Below, one piece after another: positions 11,028 through 19,257 of a stretch of 39,418 nt of DNA; position 1 is the stretch's first letter; the number at the start of each line of letters is the position of its first letter. Made by a program: the position numbers and the translations under genes. A model generated the notes under the pieces. The model searched no databases and had not been told where the DNA came from. It saw only the letters and a list, made by a program, of their open reading frames with translations. Origin of the DNA: Noviherbaspirillum malthae (GTDB taxonomy: Bacteria; Pseudomonadota; Gammaproteobacteria; Burkholderiales; Burkholderiaceae_D); the NCBI RefSeq assembly GCF_015352985.1, contig NZ_JACYXF010000060.1:1-39418 (forward strand). Direction: 5' to 3'.

Positions 11028-12173
11028 ATGCGCCACGTTTCATTGGATCGATCTATGAAAAAGTTTAGCACAGCAGCTCTTCTCCTCGCATTCGCATCGG
11101 CTTCCGGCGCGCATGCCGCCGGGGAAACAACAATGTCTCCGCGCTGTGCTTTCCTGCCAAATGCGCCGGATCAGCACACCGTCGTGCGCGGCGACACGCT
11201 TTGGGACATTTCCGGCAAATTCCTTCAGCATCCCTGGTGCTGGCCGCAGGTCTGGGGCATGAACCGCGACGAGATCCGCAATCCGCACTGGATCTACCCC
11301 GGCCAGACCGTCTATCTCGACCGCGCCTCGGGCAAGCTGCGCCTCGGCAGCCCGGTTGGCCAGGGTAATCAGGGCAATGCCGACGGCGTGCCGACGGTGC
11401 GCCTGTCGCCGCAGCTTCGTACCGAAGGACTTGGACAGGACGCCGTCCCCGCAATTCCCTCGAGCGTGATCGAGCCCTTCCTGTCGCAGCCGCTGGTCGT
11501 CGCCGAAGGTGAACTCAAGGATGCGCCGCGCATCATGGCAACCGATGAAAGCCGGGTCATCCTTGGCAAGAACGACAAGGCCTTCGTGCGCGGCGATCTC
11601 AAGTCCGGCACCTCCTTCCAGGTATTTCGTCCCGGCACGCCGCTCAAGGACCCGGTCAGCCGCGAGGTCATCGGCTATGAAGCGGCCTATCTCGGCACCG
11701 TCAAGCTGGAGCGTGCGGCGCAGGCGGCCAATGAAGCCCACGTCTTCCGTGTCGTTACCGTGAAGGAAGAAATGGGCGTGGGCGACCGACTGCTGCCGGT
11801 ACCACCCGCTCCCATCCTGAACTACGTGCCCCATCCGCCGGAAAAACCGGTCGATGCCCGCATCGTCTCCGTATATGGGGGCGTTTCGCAGGCAGGCCAG
11901 AACCAGATTGTAACGGTCAACCGCGGCAGCAAGGATGGCATCGATCTCGGCACGGTGCTCGAGCTTTACCGCTACGGCCAGGTCGTGACCGACCGTACCG
12001 AAAAAGGCTCCGTCTTCTCGGTCGGCTCCTGGGGCAAGCCCAAGGTGAAGCTGCCGGACAACCAGTACGGCAGCCTGTTCATCTTCAGGATTTTCGACAA
12101 CATTTCCTACGGCCTGGTCATGCAGGTGACCGATACGGTGCAGGTCGGCGACGTCGCCAAATCGCCGGAATAA
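11028..12173 (+). CDS. LysM-domain cell-envelope protein
   Basis: A secreted protein of about 381 residues. It begins with a signal peptide (MKKFSTAALLLAF core, cleavage after SGAHA). The mature N-terminus carries one LysM peptidoglycan-binding domain (HTVVRGDTLWDISGKFL through WIYPGQTVYLD, about 50-100). The remaining 270 residues have no catalytic motif I recognise. ATG 11028 follows AAGAAG at a workable distance; ATG 11055 gives a tidier signal peptide, and GTG 10938 is possible but less likely. The same protein usually precedes dprA in Burkholderiales. It probably anchors to the wall in the periplasm; its role is not defined. Two direct TTGGCAA copies lie upstream, at 10957 and 10990. Confidence 0.85.
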   Translation: MRHVSLDRSMKKFSTAALLLAFASASGAHAAGETTMSPRCAFLPNAPDQHTVVRGDTLWDISGKFLQHPWCWPQVWGMNRDEIRNPHWIYPGQTVYLDRASGKLRLGSPVGQGNQGNADGVPTVRLSPQLRTEGLGQDAVPAIPSSVIEPFLSQPLVVAEGELKDAPRIMATDESRVILGKNDKAFVRGDLKSGTSFQVFRPGTPLKDPVSREVIGYEAAYLGTVKLERAAQAANEAHVFRVVTVKEEMGVGDRLLPVPPAPILNYVPHPPEKPVDARIVSVYGGVSQAGQNQIVTVNRGSKDGIDLGTVLELYRYGQVVTDRTEKGSVFSVGSWGKPKVKLPDNQYGSLFIFRIFDNISYGLVMQVTDTVQVGDVAKSPE

Positions 12174-12186
12174 TTTGACACCGTTG

Positions 12187-13320
12187 ATGCTGTCATCCTC
12201 GCAAGCCCAGGAACTGGGGTACTGGATCAGGCTGGTGGAGACACCCGGCGTGGGCAACCAGACCGGCCGCAAGCTGCTCGCGGCTTTCGGCTCGCCGCAA
12301 GCGGTCTTCGAAGCCGATTTCCATGCGCTGGCGCAATGGGTGGCGCCGCGCATCGCCGATGCGCTGGCGACTCCGGTCACCGCTGCCCTGCAGGCGCAGA
12401 TCGACAAGACGCTGGAGTGGGCGAACCAGTCCGGCAACCAGATGCTGACTTTGGGTGATGGCTGCTATCCCAAGACGCTGCTGGATATTTCCGATCCGCC
12501 GCTGGTGCTGTATGCGAAGGGGCGTACCGATCTGCTGAATGCGCCCGCCGTCGCCGTTGTCGGCAGCCGCAATGCCACCACGCAAGGTCTCATCAACGCC
12601 GAGAAGTTTTCGGAAGCGCTCAGCGAAGCCGGCTTGACCATCATTTCCGGCCTGGCACTGGGCATCGATACCTCGGCCCACCACGGCGGCTTGCGCGGCA
12701 AGGGCTCGACCGTGGCCGTCATCGGTACAGGCGCCGACATCGTGTATCCGGCCCGCAACCGCGAACTGGCGCACCGCATCGCCGAGACCGGATGCATTCT
12801 CAGTGAATACACGCTCGGCACATCGGCCGTTGCCGCCAATTTCCCGCGGCGCAACCGGATCATTTCCGGATTGGCGCAGGGCGTGCTCGTCGTCGAGGCC
12901 GCCGCACGCTCGGGCTCGCTCATTACCGCACGCATGGCCGGCGACCAGGGACGCGACGTCTTCGCCATCCCCGGATCGATCCATTCTCCTCTGGCCAAGG
13001 GTTGCCATCTGCTTATTAAACAAGGCGCAAAGCTGGTCGAGTCGGCGCAGGATATTCTTGAGGAGCTGACACACTTCGCACCCGCTCTTCCAGAAATTTC
13101 CGTTTCGGCAGTCGAGCGCGAAGAGGAAGCCGATGCAACCGGCGCTCCCGAATGCGCAGTGCTTTCGGCCCTGGGATTCGACCCGGTGCATGTGGACACG
13201 CTGGCCGAACGATGCAATATGGGCATTGCCGAGCTGCAATCGGCTTTACTGAATCATGAACTGAATGGCATGGTAGAAATGCTTCCCGGAAGCATCGTAC
13301 GGCGAGTGGCAACATCCTGA
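12187..13320 (+). CDS. dprA: DNA-processing protein A (competence)
   Basis: A protein of about 377 residues that binds incoming single-stranded DNA and loads RecA during natural transformation. It has an N-terminal helical/SAM-like domain (LVETPGVGNQTGRKLL), the Rossmann-like core (VAVVGSRNATTQG, then GLALGIDTSAHHGGL and TVAVIGTGADIVYPARN) and a C-terminal winged-helix domain (about 315-375, SALGFDPVHVDTLAE onward), so the architecture is complete. The start is uncertain: ATG 12187, TTG 12184 and TTG 12175 are in frame and none has a strong Shine-Dalgarno. The gene follows the LysM gene by 13 bases and is likely cotranscribed with it. Presence of dprA alone does not prove competence. Confidence 0.94.
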   Translation: MLSSSQAQELGYWIRLVETPGVGNQTGRKLLAAFGSPQAVFEADFHALAQWVAPRIADALATPVTAALQAQIDKTLEWANQSGNQMLTLGDGCYPKTLLDISDPPLVLYAKGRTDLLNAPAVAVVGSRNATTQGLINAEKFSEALSEAGLTIISGLALGIDTSAHHGGLRGKGSTVAVIGTGADIVYPARNRELAHRIAETGCILSEYTLGTSAVAANFPRRNRIISGLAQGVLVVEAAARSGSLITARMAGDQGRDVFAIPGSIHSPLAKGCHLLIKQGAKLVESAQDILEELTHFAPALPEISVSAVEREEEADATGAPECAVLSALGFDPVHVDTLAERCNMGIAELQSALLNHELNGMVEMLPGSIVRRVATS

Positions 13321-13531
13321 AACCAAAAACTCGCTGTCGGCATTTCCGGATTTCGGATATGCTTGGAACGCAAGACTGCAATATTTATTTGTACTGTCGC
13401 TGGCATGGCACCTCTTTTCTTGGCTTTTTCGGTGTCGATATGCAAGAAAAGATGAACACGAGAGTGTCATTTATTCGCAACCAGGTCTTGGCGCGCAGTC
13501 GGCGTCACGGCCTTAACGGTACAGTGAAATC

Positions 13532-14008
13532 ATGTTCGACGTTCTCGTTTACCTTTACGAAACCTATTACCGCCCGGAAGCCTGCCCTGACTCGGATGCC
13601 CTGGTCAAGAAGCTATCGGCCGTCGGTTTCGACGAAGAAGAAATTTCCAAGGCACTGGGTTGGCTGACCGACCTTGCCGAAACCACCAACGAGTTTTCCG
13701 ACCGCTATCCGCAGCAAACGGCGTTTTCCTTCGGCATGCGCATCTACGCGCCGCAGGAAATGGATGTGCTGGGCACGGAAACGGTAGGCTTTCTGCAGTT
13801 TCTCGAATCAGCCAAGGTCATCGATTCGATCCAGCGCGAAATCATCATTGAACGGGCACTTGCGGCGAGCGACCCCCAGGTATCGCTCGACAAGATCAAG
13901 GTGATCGTCCTGATGGTATTGTGGAGCCAGGGCAAGGAACCCGATGGCCTGATCTTCGACGAATTGTTTTCCGACGACGAAGATTCCGAACCGCGCCTGC
14001 TGCACTGA
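13532..14008 (+). CDS. smg: Smg family protein (DUF494)
   Basis: A 158-residue acidic cytoplasmic protein that matches Smg/DUF494 along its whole length (starts MFDVLVYLYETYYRPEACPD). The family sits next to dprA in many beta- and gammaproteobacteria, but its molecular role is not established. No catalytic motif is visible; the sequence looks fully alpha-helical. It follows dprA by 211 bases, a gap that holds no convincing gene and may carry its own promoter. Confidence 0.92.
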   Translation: MFDVLVYLYETYYRPEACPDSDALVKKLSAVGFDEEEISKALGWLTDLAETTNEFSDRYPQQTAFSFGMRIYAPQEMDVLGTETVGFLQFLESAKVIDSIQREIIIERALAASDPQVSLDKIKVIVLMVLWSQGKEPDGLIFDELFSDDEDSEPRLLH

Positions 14009-14250
14009 ATTTCGCTTATCTCTTGTCAAACTAGATCAATATCAACCCGCTGTTGTCGAAAACTCAATCTTTCGCGTGGCGGGTGCCGCTCTTCTCCTTG
14101 CTTGCGGATTCTCCCGCAACGCGCTTATCATTGGCCGCTAATTCACCGGATAAGTTGTTATATTAGTAGGGATTGCGTTTGAGCAATCCTGCTCCGGCCG
14201 CTTTTCATGCATGACCGCGCGCCTATCCGCGCCACTTTCGAGAATACTTT

Positions 14251-16899
14251 ATGACTAAGACCCTCATCATCGCAGAGAAGCCCTCTGTCGCGAACGATAT
14301 CGCGAAGGCGCTCGGCGGCTTTACAAAGCACGATGAGTACTTTGAATCCAACGAGTATGTGCTTTCGTCGGCTGTCGGCCATCTGGTCGAAATCGGCGCG
14401 CCCGAGGAATACGACGTCAAGCGCGGCAAATGGACATTTACCCATTTGCCGGTGATTCCGCCGCATTTCGCGCTCAACCCGATCGCCAAGACCGAATCGC
14501 GCCTGAAGGTGCTGACCAGACTCATCAAGCGCAAGGATGTCACCGGTCTGATCAACGCATGCGACGCGGGCCGTGAAGGCGAACTGATCTTCCGGCTGAT
14601 CGCCCAGTATGCGAAGGCCAAGCAGCCGATCAGGCGGCTTTGGCTGCAGTCGATGACCCCGGGCGCCATCCGCGACGGCTTCCACCGCCTGCGCGAAGAC
14701 CAGGAAATGCTGCCGCTGGCCGATGCGGCCCGCTGCCGCAGTGAAGCCGACTGGCTCATCGGCATCAACGGCACGCGCGCCATGACCGCCTTCAACTCGA
14801 AGGAAGGCGGCTTTTACCTGACCACCGTCGGCCGGGTGCAGACGCCGACGCTGTCGATCGTGGTCGAGCGCGAGGAGAAGATCAAGAGTTTCGTGCCGCG
14901 CGACTATTGGGAAGTGCGCGCCGAATTCATCTGCGCGGCCGGCGTCTATGAAGGCCGCTGGCTCGACACCAAGTTCAAGAAGGACGAAACCGATCCGGAA
15001 AAGCGGGCCGAGCGCCTGTGGAGCAAGGCGGCGGCCGAATCCATCGTTGCCGCCTGCCGCGGCAAGCAGGGCACGGTCACCGAGGAATCGAAGCCGGCGA
15101 CGCAGATCGCTCCGGCCCTGTTCGACCTGACCAGCCTGCAGCGGGAAGCCAATGCCCGCTTCGGCTTTTCCGCCAAGAACACCCTCGGCCTGGCCCAGGC
15201 GCTGTATGAGAAGCACAAGGTGCTGACCTATCCGCGTACCGATTCGCGCCACCTGCCGGAAGACTATCTGGCTACCGTGCGGCAGACGCTGGAAGTGGTT
15301 GCCGAAAACCATAACTACCAGCAGTTCGCATCGCAGATCCTGAACAAGAACTGGGTCAAGCCCAACAAGCGCATCTTTGACAACAGCAAGATCAGCGACC
15401 ACTTCGCGATCATCCCGACCACCCAGGCGCCGAAGAACCTGTCGGAGCCGGAACAGAAGCTGTACGACCTGGTGACGCGCCGCTTCATGGCGGTATTCTT
15501 CCCGGCGGCCGAGTTCCTGGTCACCACCCGCTACACCGAAGTCTCGGGCCACCAGTTCAAGACCGAAGGCAAGGTGATGACCAATCCCGGCTGGCTGGCG
15601 ATCTACGGCCGCGAAGCCGCCAACGACGACGACAAGGAAAACGCGGGCACGCTGGTGCCGGTGGCCAAGGGCGAGAAGGTGCAGACCGAGAAGGTCACCG
15701 CCAACGGCCTGGTCACGAAACCGCCCGCCCGCTATTCCGAAGCCACGCTGCTGTCGGCCATGGAAGGCGCCGGCAAACTGGTCGACGACGAGGAACTGCG
15801 CGAAGCGATGGCCGGCAAGGGGCTGGGCACGCCGGCGACCCGGGCGGCCATCATCGAAGGCCTGCTGAACGAGAAATACCTGCTGCGCGAAGGCCGCGAG
15901 ATCATTCCGACCGCCAAGGCCTTCCAGCTGATGACCTTGCTGCGCGGCCTCGGCGTCAATGAACTGACGGCGCCGGAGCTGACCGGCGAATGGGAATACA
16001 AGCTGTCGCAGATGGAGCGCGGCAGGATCAGCCGCGAGGAGTTCATGCGCGAGATCGCGCAGATGACGCAGATCATCGTCAAGCGCGCGAAGGAATACGA
16101 CAACGAGACCATTCCCGGCGACTATGCGACGCTGAACACGCCCTGCCCCAACTGCGGCGGCGTGGTGAAGGAAAACTATCGCCGCTTCGCCTGCACCAAG
16201 TGCGAATTCTCGATGAGCAAGATTCCCGGCAGCCGCCAGTTCGAAATCGCGGAAGTCGAGGAATTGCTGCAGAAGCGCGAGATCGGTCCGCTGCAGGGTT
16301 TCCGCTCGAAGATGGGCCGTCCCTTCGCCGCCATCCTGAAGATCGTGCGCGATGCGGACATCAACAACTTCAAGCTGGAATTCGACTTCGGCCAGAACCA
16401 GGACGAGGGCGAGGACGGCGAAGGCGTCGATTTCTCGGAACAGACGCCGCTCGGCGCCTGCCCGAAGTGCAGCAGCGGCGTCTATGAAATGGGACTGGCC
16501 TATGTCTGCGAAAAGACCGTCGCCAAACCCAAGGCCTGCGACTTCCGCAGCGGCCGCATCATCCTGCAGCAGGAAATCCTGCCCGAGCAGATGGCCAAAC
16601 TGCTCAACGACGGCAAGACCGATCTGCTGCCCGGCTTCATTTCGCAGCGCACGCGCCGTCCCTTCAAGGCTTATCTGGTCAAGGACAAGAACGGCAAGGT
16701 GAGCTTCGAGTTCGAAGAGCGCAAGGGCAAGGTGCCTGCCAAGGGCAAGGCGGAGGACAAGGACGAAGCGGAAACCGCAGCACCGAAGAAGGCGGCCTCG
16801 AAAACGGCCGCCAAGACCGCGGCGACGAAGACTGCCGCGGCCAAGCCCGCCGTCAAGAAGGCAGTCGCCAAGAAAGCGGCGGCCAAGAAGGCAGCCTGA
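14251..16899 (+). CDS. topB: DNA topoisomerase III with a Lys/Ala-rich tail
   Basis: An 882-residue type IA topoisomerase that passes single DNA strands and decatenates replication intermediates. The Toprim domain starts TLIIAEKPSVANDIAKAL and contains the acidic DAGREGE motif near 107. The active-site tyrosine is Tyr327 in LTYPRTDSRHL, close to the E. coli TopB position. A C-terminal zinc ribbon begins at Cys632 (CPNCGG, then CTKC), and a second Cys-containing module follows (CPKCSSG). The last 38 or so residues are a basic KKAA/KTAA repeat like histone H1 tails, which probably adds non-specific DNA affinity. Opening motifs and order fit TopB rather than TopA. It is 242 bases after smg and ends at a strong terminator. 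Confidence 0.93.
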   Translation: MTKTLIIAEKPSVANDIAKALGGFTKHDEYFESNEYVLSSAVGHLVEIGAPEEYDVKRGKWTFTHLPVIPPHFALNPIAKTESRLKVLTRLIKRKDVTGLINACDAGREGELIFRLIAQYAKAKQPIRRLWLQSMTPGAIRDGFHRLREDQEMLPLADAARCRSEADWLIGINGTRAMTAFNSKEGGFYLTTVGRVQTPTLSIVVEREEKIKSFVPRDYWEVRAEFICAAGVYEGRWLDTKFKKDETDPEKRAERLWSKAAAESIVAACRGKQGTVTEESKPATQIAPALFDLTSLQREANARFGFSAKNTLGLAQALYEKHKVLTYPRTDSRHLPEDYLATVRQTLEVVAENHNYQQFASQILNKNWVKPNKRIFDNSKISDHFAIIPTTQAPKNLSEPEQKLYDLVTRRFMAVFFPAAEFLVTTRYTEVSGHQFKTEGKVMTNPGWLAIYGREAANDDDKENAGTLVPVAKGEKVQTEKVTANGLVTKPPARYSEATLLSAMEGAGKLVDDEELREAMAGKGLGTPATRAAIIEGLLNEKYLLREGREIIPTAKAFQLMTLLRGLGVNELTAPELTGEWEYKLSQMERGRISREEFMREIAQMTQIIVKRAKEYDNETIPGDYATLNTPCPNCGGVVKENYRRFACTKCEFSMSKIPGSRQFEIAEVEELLQKREIGPLQGFRSKMGRPFAAILKIVRDADINNFKLEFDFGQNQDEGEDGEGVDFSEQTPLGACPKCSSGVYEMGLAYVCEKTVAKPKACDFRSGRIILQQEILPEQMAKLLNDGKTDLLPGFISQRTRRPFKAYLVKDKNGKVSFEFEERKGKVPAKGKAEDKDEAETAAPKKAASKTAAKTAATKTAAAKPAVKKAVAKKAAAKKAA

Positions 16900-16937
16900 C
16901 GCACCGCCCATTCCTCTGCTGCATCGCAGGAAACCGA

Positions 16938-16966
16938 ACGGCCTTCATGTTGAAGGCCGTTTTTAT
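16938..16966 (+). terminator. Rho-independent terminator after topB
   Basis: ACGGCCTTCA (16938-16947) pairs perfectly with TGAAGGCCGT (16951-16960) around TGT, followed by a T-rich tail (TTTTATT). It lies between convergent topB and the GFA gene and closes the dprA-smg-topB unit. Confidence 0.9.
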
Positions 16967-17421
16967 TCGACGCTGCGTTGCCGCAATGCGGGTGCGGCCA
17001 GCTGTTCGGAGACGTTGATGCGTCCCGGTTCGTGCGTATCGTAGTGAGGCAGGTTGTCGTTGATGGCCGCCCATTCCGGCACGTCGAGGGTGAAGATGTG
17101 GGCTGCCGGCGTGGCGTCCACCTCGCTGTCGAGGCTGCCCATGCGCAGCCTCAGCACCGCCGGCTCGGCGTCGCGCCGCGAATAGAGCGGAGTGCCGCAG
17201 CTGCGGCAGAAAGCCCGCTTCTTGCCGGGCGACGATTCGTATTCCTGGATCAGGTCTTCTCCCTGCGTCCACCGGAATTTCTCCTTTTCCACCGGCGCGG
17301 CAATCACGCCGCCGCCGCCTTGCGCCTTGCGGCAGTCACTGCAATGACAGACCGTGATCGTGCCGAACGCGCCCTCGTATTCATAGCGCACGCCGCCGCA
17401 CATGCAGCTTCCTTGCATCAT
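16963..17421 (-). CDS. GFA family zinc-binding protein
   Basis: A 152-residue protein with the GFA (glutathione-dependent formaldehyde-activating / CENP-V) fold. Zinc ligands are visible as CMCGG at 6-10, CHCSDC at about 25-30 and CRSCG near 72. The family name comes from one enzyme that condenses glutathione with formaldehyde, but most members have no proven activity and this one should not be named a formaldehyde enzyme. The ATG at 17421 has AGGAGA on the minus strand eight bases upstream, and a second ATG follows immediately. It is a single-gene unit converging on topB. Confidence 0.85.
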   Translation of the reverse strand: MMQGSCMCGGVRYEYEGAFGTITVCHCSDCRKAQGGGGVIAAPVEKEKFRWTQGEDLIQEYESSPGKKRAFCRSCGTPLYSRRDAEPAVLRLRMGSLDSEVDATPAAHIFTLDVPEWAAINDNLPHYDTHEPGRINVSEQLAAPALRQRSVE

Positions 17422-17689
17422 GCTCTTCTCCTCTTGCCCGGCCGTTACTTGCCGTTGCTTGCCTTTACTCAGTCATTTCGTCTCTTCCCTCGGTCCCGCT
17501 TCTTGAGGGAAATCCTGTACTGGAACTCATGCCAATAATCGGCAGTCGAACGATTGCATTTCCACTATCGTTCCAACGGTGCGCGAAGACACCACCTTCT
17601 TGCTGCTTGCTGTTTCAGTCGTCTTCGCGGTGCGGGTACCGCCAGCCTCGTTGGAATACGCAACGTGATCCAACTCACCGGAGGATATT

Positions 17690-17902
17690 ATGAAACAACG
17701 TCTATTGATATCGATGATCAGTGCCGTCACGCTCGCCTCGACATTGACCGCATGCGGCACGCCTTCACGCAATACCGTCGGCACCGGCGCGGGCGCAGTC
17801 CTTGGCGGTGCGGCCGGCCATGCCATCAGCGGAGGCAGCACACTGGGTACGATCGGCGGCGCAGCCGTGGGCGGCGTGGTCGGCAACCAGATCAGCAAGT
17901 AA
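17690..17902 (+). CDS. Small glycine-zipper lipoprotein
   Basis: A 70-residue lipoprotein. The signal peptide (MKQRLLISMISAVTLAS) ends in the lipobox LTAC, so Cys22 should be lipidated. The mature part is a glycine-zipper hairpin (GAGAVLGGAAG and GGAAVGGVVG) like the 2TM glycine-zipper family of outer-membrane lipoproteins (SlyB/OsmB-like), related to envelope integrity. The start is supported by CGGAGG seven bases upstream. The 5' region has a long inverted repeat (CGCGAAGAC at 17582 and GTCTTCGCG at 17621) and a weak sigma-E-like match at 17522-17550. Confidence 0.85.
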   Translation: MKQRLLISMISAVTLASTLTACGTPSRNTVGTGAGAVLGGAAGHAISGGSTLGTIGGAAVGGVVGNQISK

Positions 17903-18225
17903 GCAGTTCCCAAGCTGATCCTTCTCCCGCCCCTCCTTGCCCGAATGCGGACAGGAAAGCGCTTCATCCGCATTCGGCAAGTCCCGCCGTGATCCACGGC
18001 GCCTCATTCCCTTGCCTTGAGCCGACCTCAACCGGTTCTTCCGAAGAAGATTGCCGTGCCTCTTCTCACACCTGAATACGCATCAATTTCTTCGCGGTGT
18101 AACCAAATGCATCGGTCGGAACTTTCGGTTATTGAAAGATTCTCACACTCGCAGCATGCAATTTTGGCATGAGCTTATCTGCCACATGTTACCGACTATC
18201 GATTGATTCCTTAAGGAGAACTCTC
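17903..18225. other. Intergenic region between the two small lipoproteins
   Basis: Some 320 bases with no convincing gene. It contains a large inverted repeat (CCGAATGCGGA at 17941-17951 and TCCGCATTCGG at 17967-17977, loop 15), probably a transcript-end hairpin for the first lipoprotein although no T run follows. The sigma-E-like promoter of the second lipoprotein lies at 18118-18145. Confidence 0.6.
18118..18145 (+). promoter_or_regulatory. Sigma-E-like (RpoE/ECF) promoter
   Basis: GGAACTT at 18118-18124, a 16-base spacer and TCTCA at 18141-18145 match the RpoE consensus (GGAACTT, 16, TCTnA) at every defined base. The downstream gene encodes an outer-envelope lipoprotein, the usual class of sigma-E target, with a leader of about 75 bases. 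The call rests on one site read by eye. Confidence 0.6.
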
Positions 18226-18558
18226 ATGATGAAGTGGACAATTCCTCTCGTATGCGCAATGGTACTCAGCGCATGCGGCACCTCCGGCATGAATTCAAGC
18301 ACACGATCCACTAGCAGCTCTCCGAGCGCCACCAGCGGCTCCGGCAGCTATGGCTCCAGCAGCTCGATGGGCTCCTCCAGCAGCGGCGCCACCGGTGCAA
18401 GCAGCTCCATGGGCAACGCTTCGGGCGGCAGCGCAATGGGCTCCGGCACCACGCGCGATCCCGGCACAGGCGCAGGTGCAACCGGCAGCTCGGGCACCGG
18501 CATCGGTACCGGCACAGGCTCCACGGGCGGTGCAGGCTCCGGCTCCTCCGGCAAGTAA
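18226..18558 (+). CDS. Ser/Gly/Thr-rich small lipoprotein
   Basis: A 110-residue lipoprotein of low complexity. The signal peptide (MMKWTIPLVCAMV) ends in the lipobox LSAC, so Cys16 or Cys17, depending on which of two adjacent ATGs is used, should be lipidated. The mature part is nearly all Gly, Ser, Thr and Ala in short imperfect repeats and is probably disordered. No domain is recognisable and function is unknown. The start is fixed by TTAAGGAGAA just upstream. Composition resembles extended linkers of surface-exposed lipoproteins. The sigma-E-like promoter suggests envelope-stress control. Confidence 0.75.
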   Translation: MMKWTIPLVCAMVLSACGTSGMNSSTRSTSSSPSATSGSGSYGSSSSMGSSSSGATGASSSMGNASGGSAMGSGTTRDPGTGAGATGSSGTGIGTGTGSTGGAGSGSSGK

Positions 18559-18586
18559 GCGCGACACCGGCAAGACCTTTATTCGA

Positions 18587-18608
18587 GGCGGGATGCCGGC
18601 ATCCCGCC
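18587..18608 (+). terminator. Perfect GC-rich palindrome after the lipoprotein
   Basis: GGCGGGATGCCGGCATCCCGCC is symmetric over 22 bases, 28 bases after the stop codon, and is followed by TTGTT. It is probably a bidirectional transcript end between this gene and convergent ogt, though the T tract is weak. Confidence 0.55.
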
Positions 18609-18762
18609 TTGTTCCGCCTTGTACCCCTTGAAGCTCAACACTGAAGTTCGAAAGCCCTTCTTTTCCCATCCCCTGCCTGCCTCATATTCCCGTCGGCGCA
18701 GTCCCGTGTCCACGGTGTAGCCAAGCGTTTGCGTCGATGCGACGTCGGCTCCCGACTCGCCC

Positions 18763-19254
18763 TTACGTCAACTTGAACGCATGGCGGCTTTCGAGATCGA
18801 GCAGATACCGCTTGCGCGGCAAGCCGCCCGCGAATCCCGACAGAGAACCTGAAGAACCCAGCACCCGATGGCAGGGAACGATAATGGAAATCGGATTCCT
18901 GCCGATGGCGGTGCCGGTCGCGCGTATCGCATTCGGCCTGGCGATCCGTTGGGCAATCGACGCATAAGTGGCCGTCGTGCCGAAGCGCAGCGAACGCAGC
19001 GCATCCCATACCGCCTGCTGGAAAGGCGTGCCCGACGCATCGAGCGCCAGATCGAAGTCATGCCGTTCGCCGCGAAAATAATCCTCCAGTTGACGCACCG
19101 CCGCAATCAGGTGCGGCTGCGCATCATCGCGCTGCCAATTTCCCGGACCTGCGAAATACTTGTGCTCCTCGAAGTAGAGCCCCGTGATACCGCGCGGGCT
19201 GGCGGCCAGCAAGAGCGTGCCGAGCGGACTGTCGTATTCGGTATAGCTGATCAT
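18763..19254 (-). CDS. ogt: Methylated-DNA--protein-cysteine methyltransferase
   Basis: A 163-residue suicide repair protein that moves O6-methyl groups from guanine (and from O4-methylthymine) to its own Cys. The active site PCHRVLG is intact (IIVPCHRV, about 128-135), preceded by the DNA-binding helix region (TYASIAQRIARPNAIRATG) with the Arg finger. Length fits stand-alone Ogt rather than the Ada C-terminal domain. Its ATG lies three bases after the stop of the upstream Ada-AlkA gene, so the two are one operon for alkylation damage. Confidence 0.94.
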   Translation of the reverse strand: MISYTEYDSPLGTLLLAASPRGITGLYFEEHKYFAGPGNWQRDDAQPHLIAAVRQLEDYFRGERHDFDLALDASGTPFQQAVWDALRSLRFGTTATYASIAQRIARPNAIRATGTAIGRNPISIIVPCHRVLGSSGSLSGFAGGLPRKRYLLDLESRHAFKLT

Positions 19255-19257
19255 GAT

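Noticed and set aside
14158..16911. Long open frame (about 900 codons) on the minus strand opposite topB
   Set aside because: Antisense shadow of a complete topB with the same biased composition and no recognisable domain.
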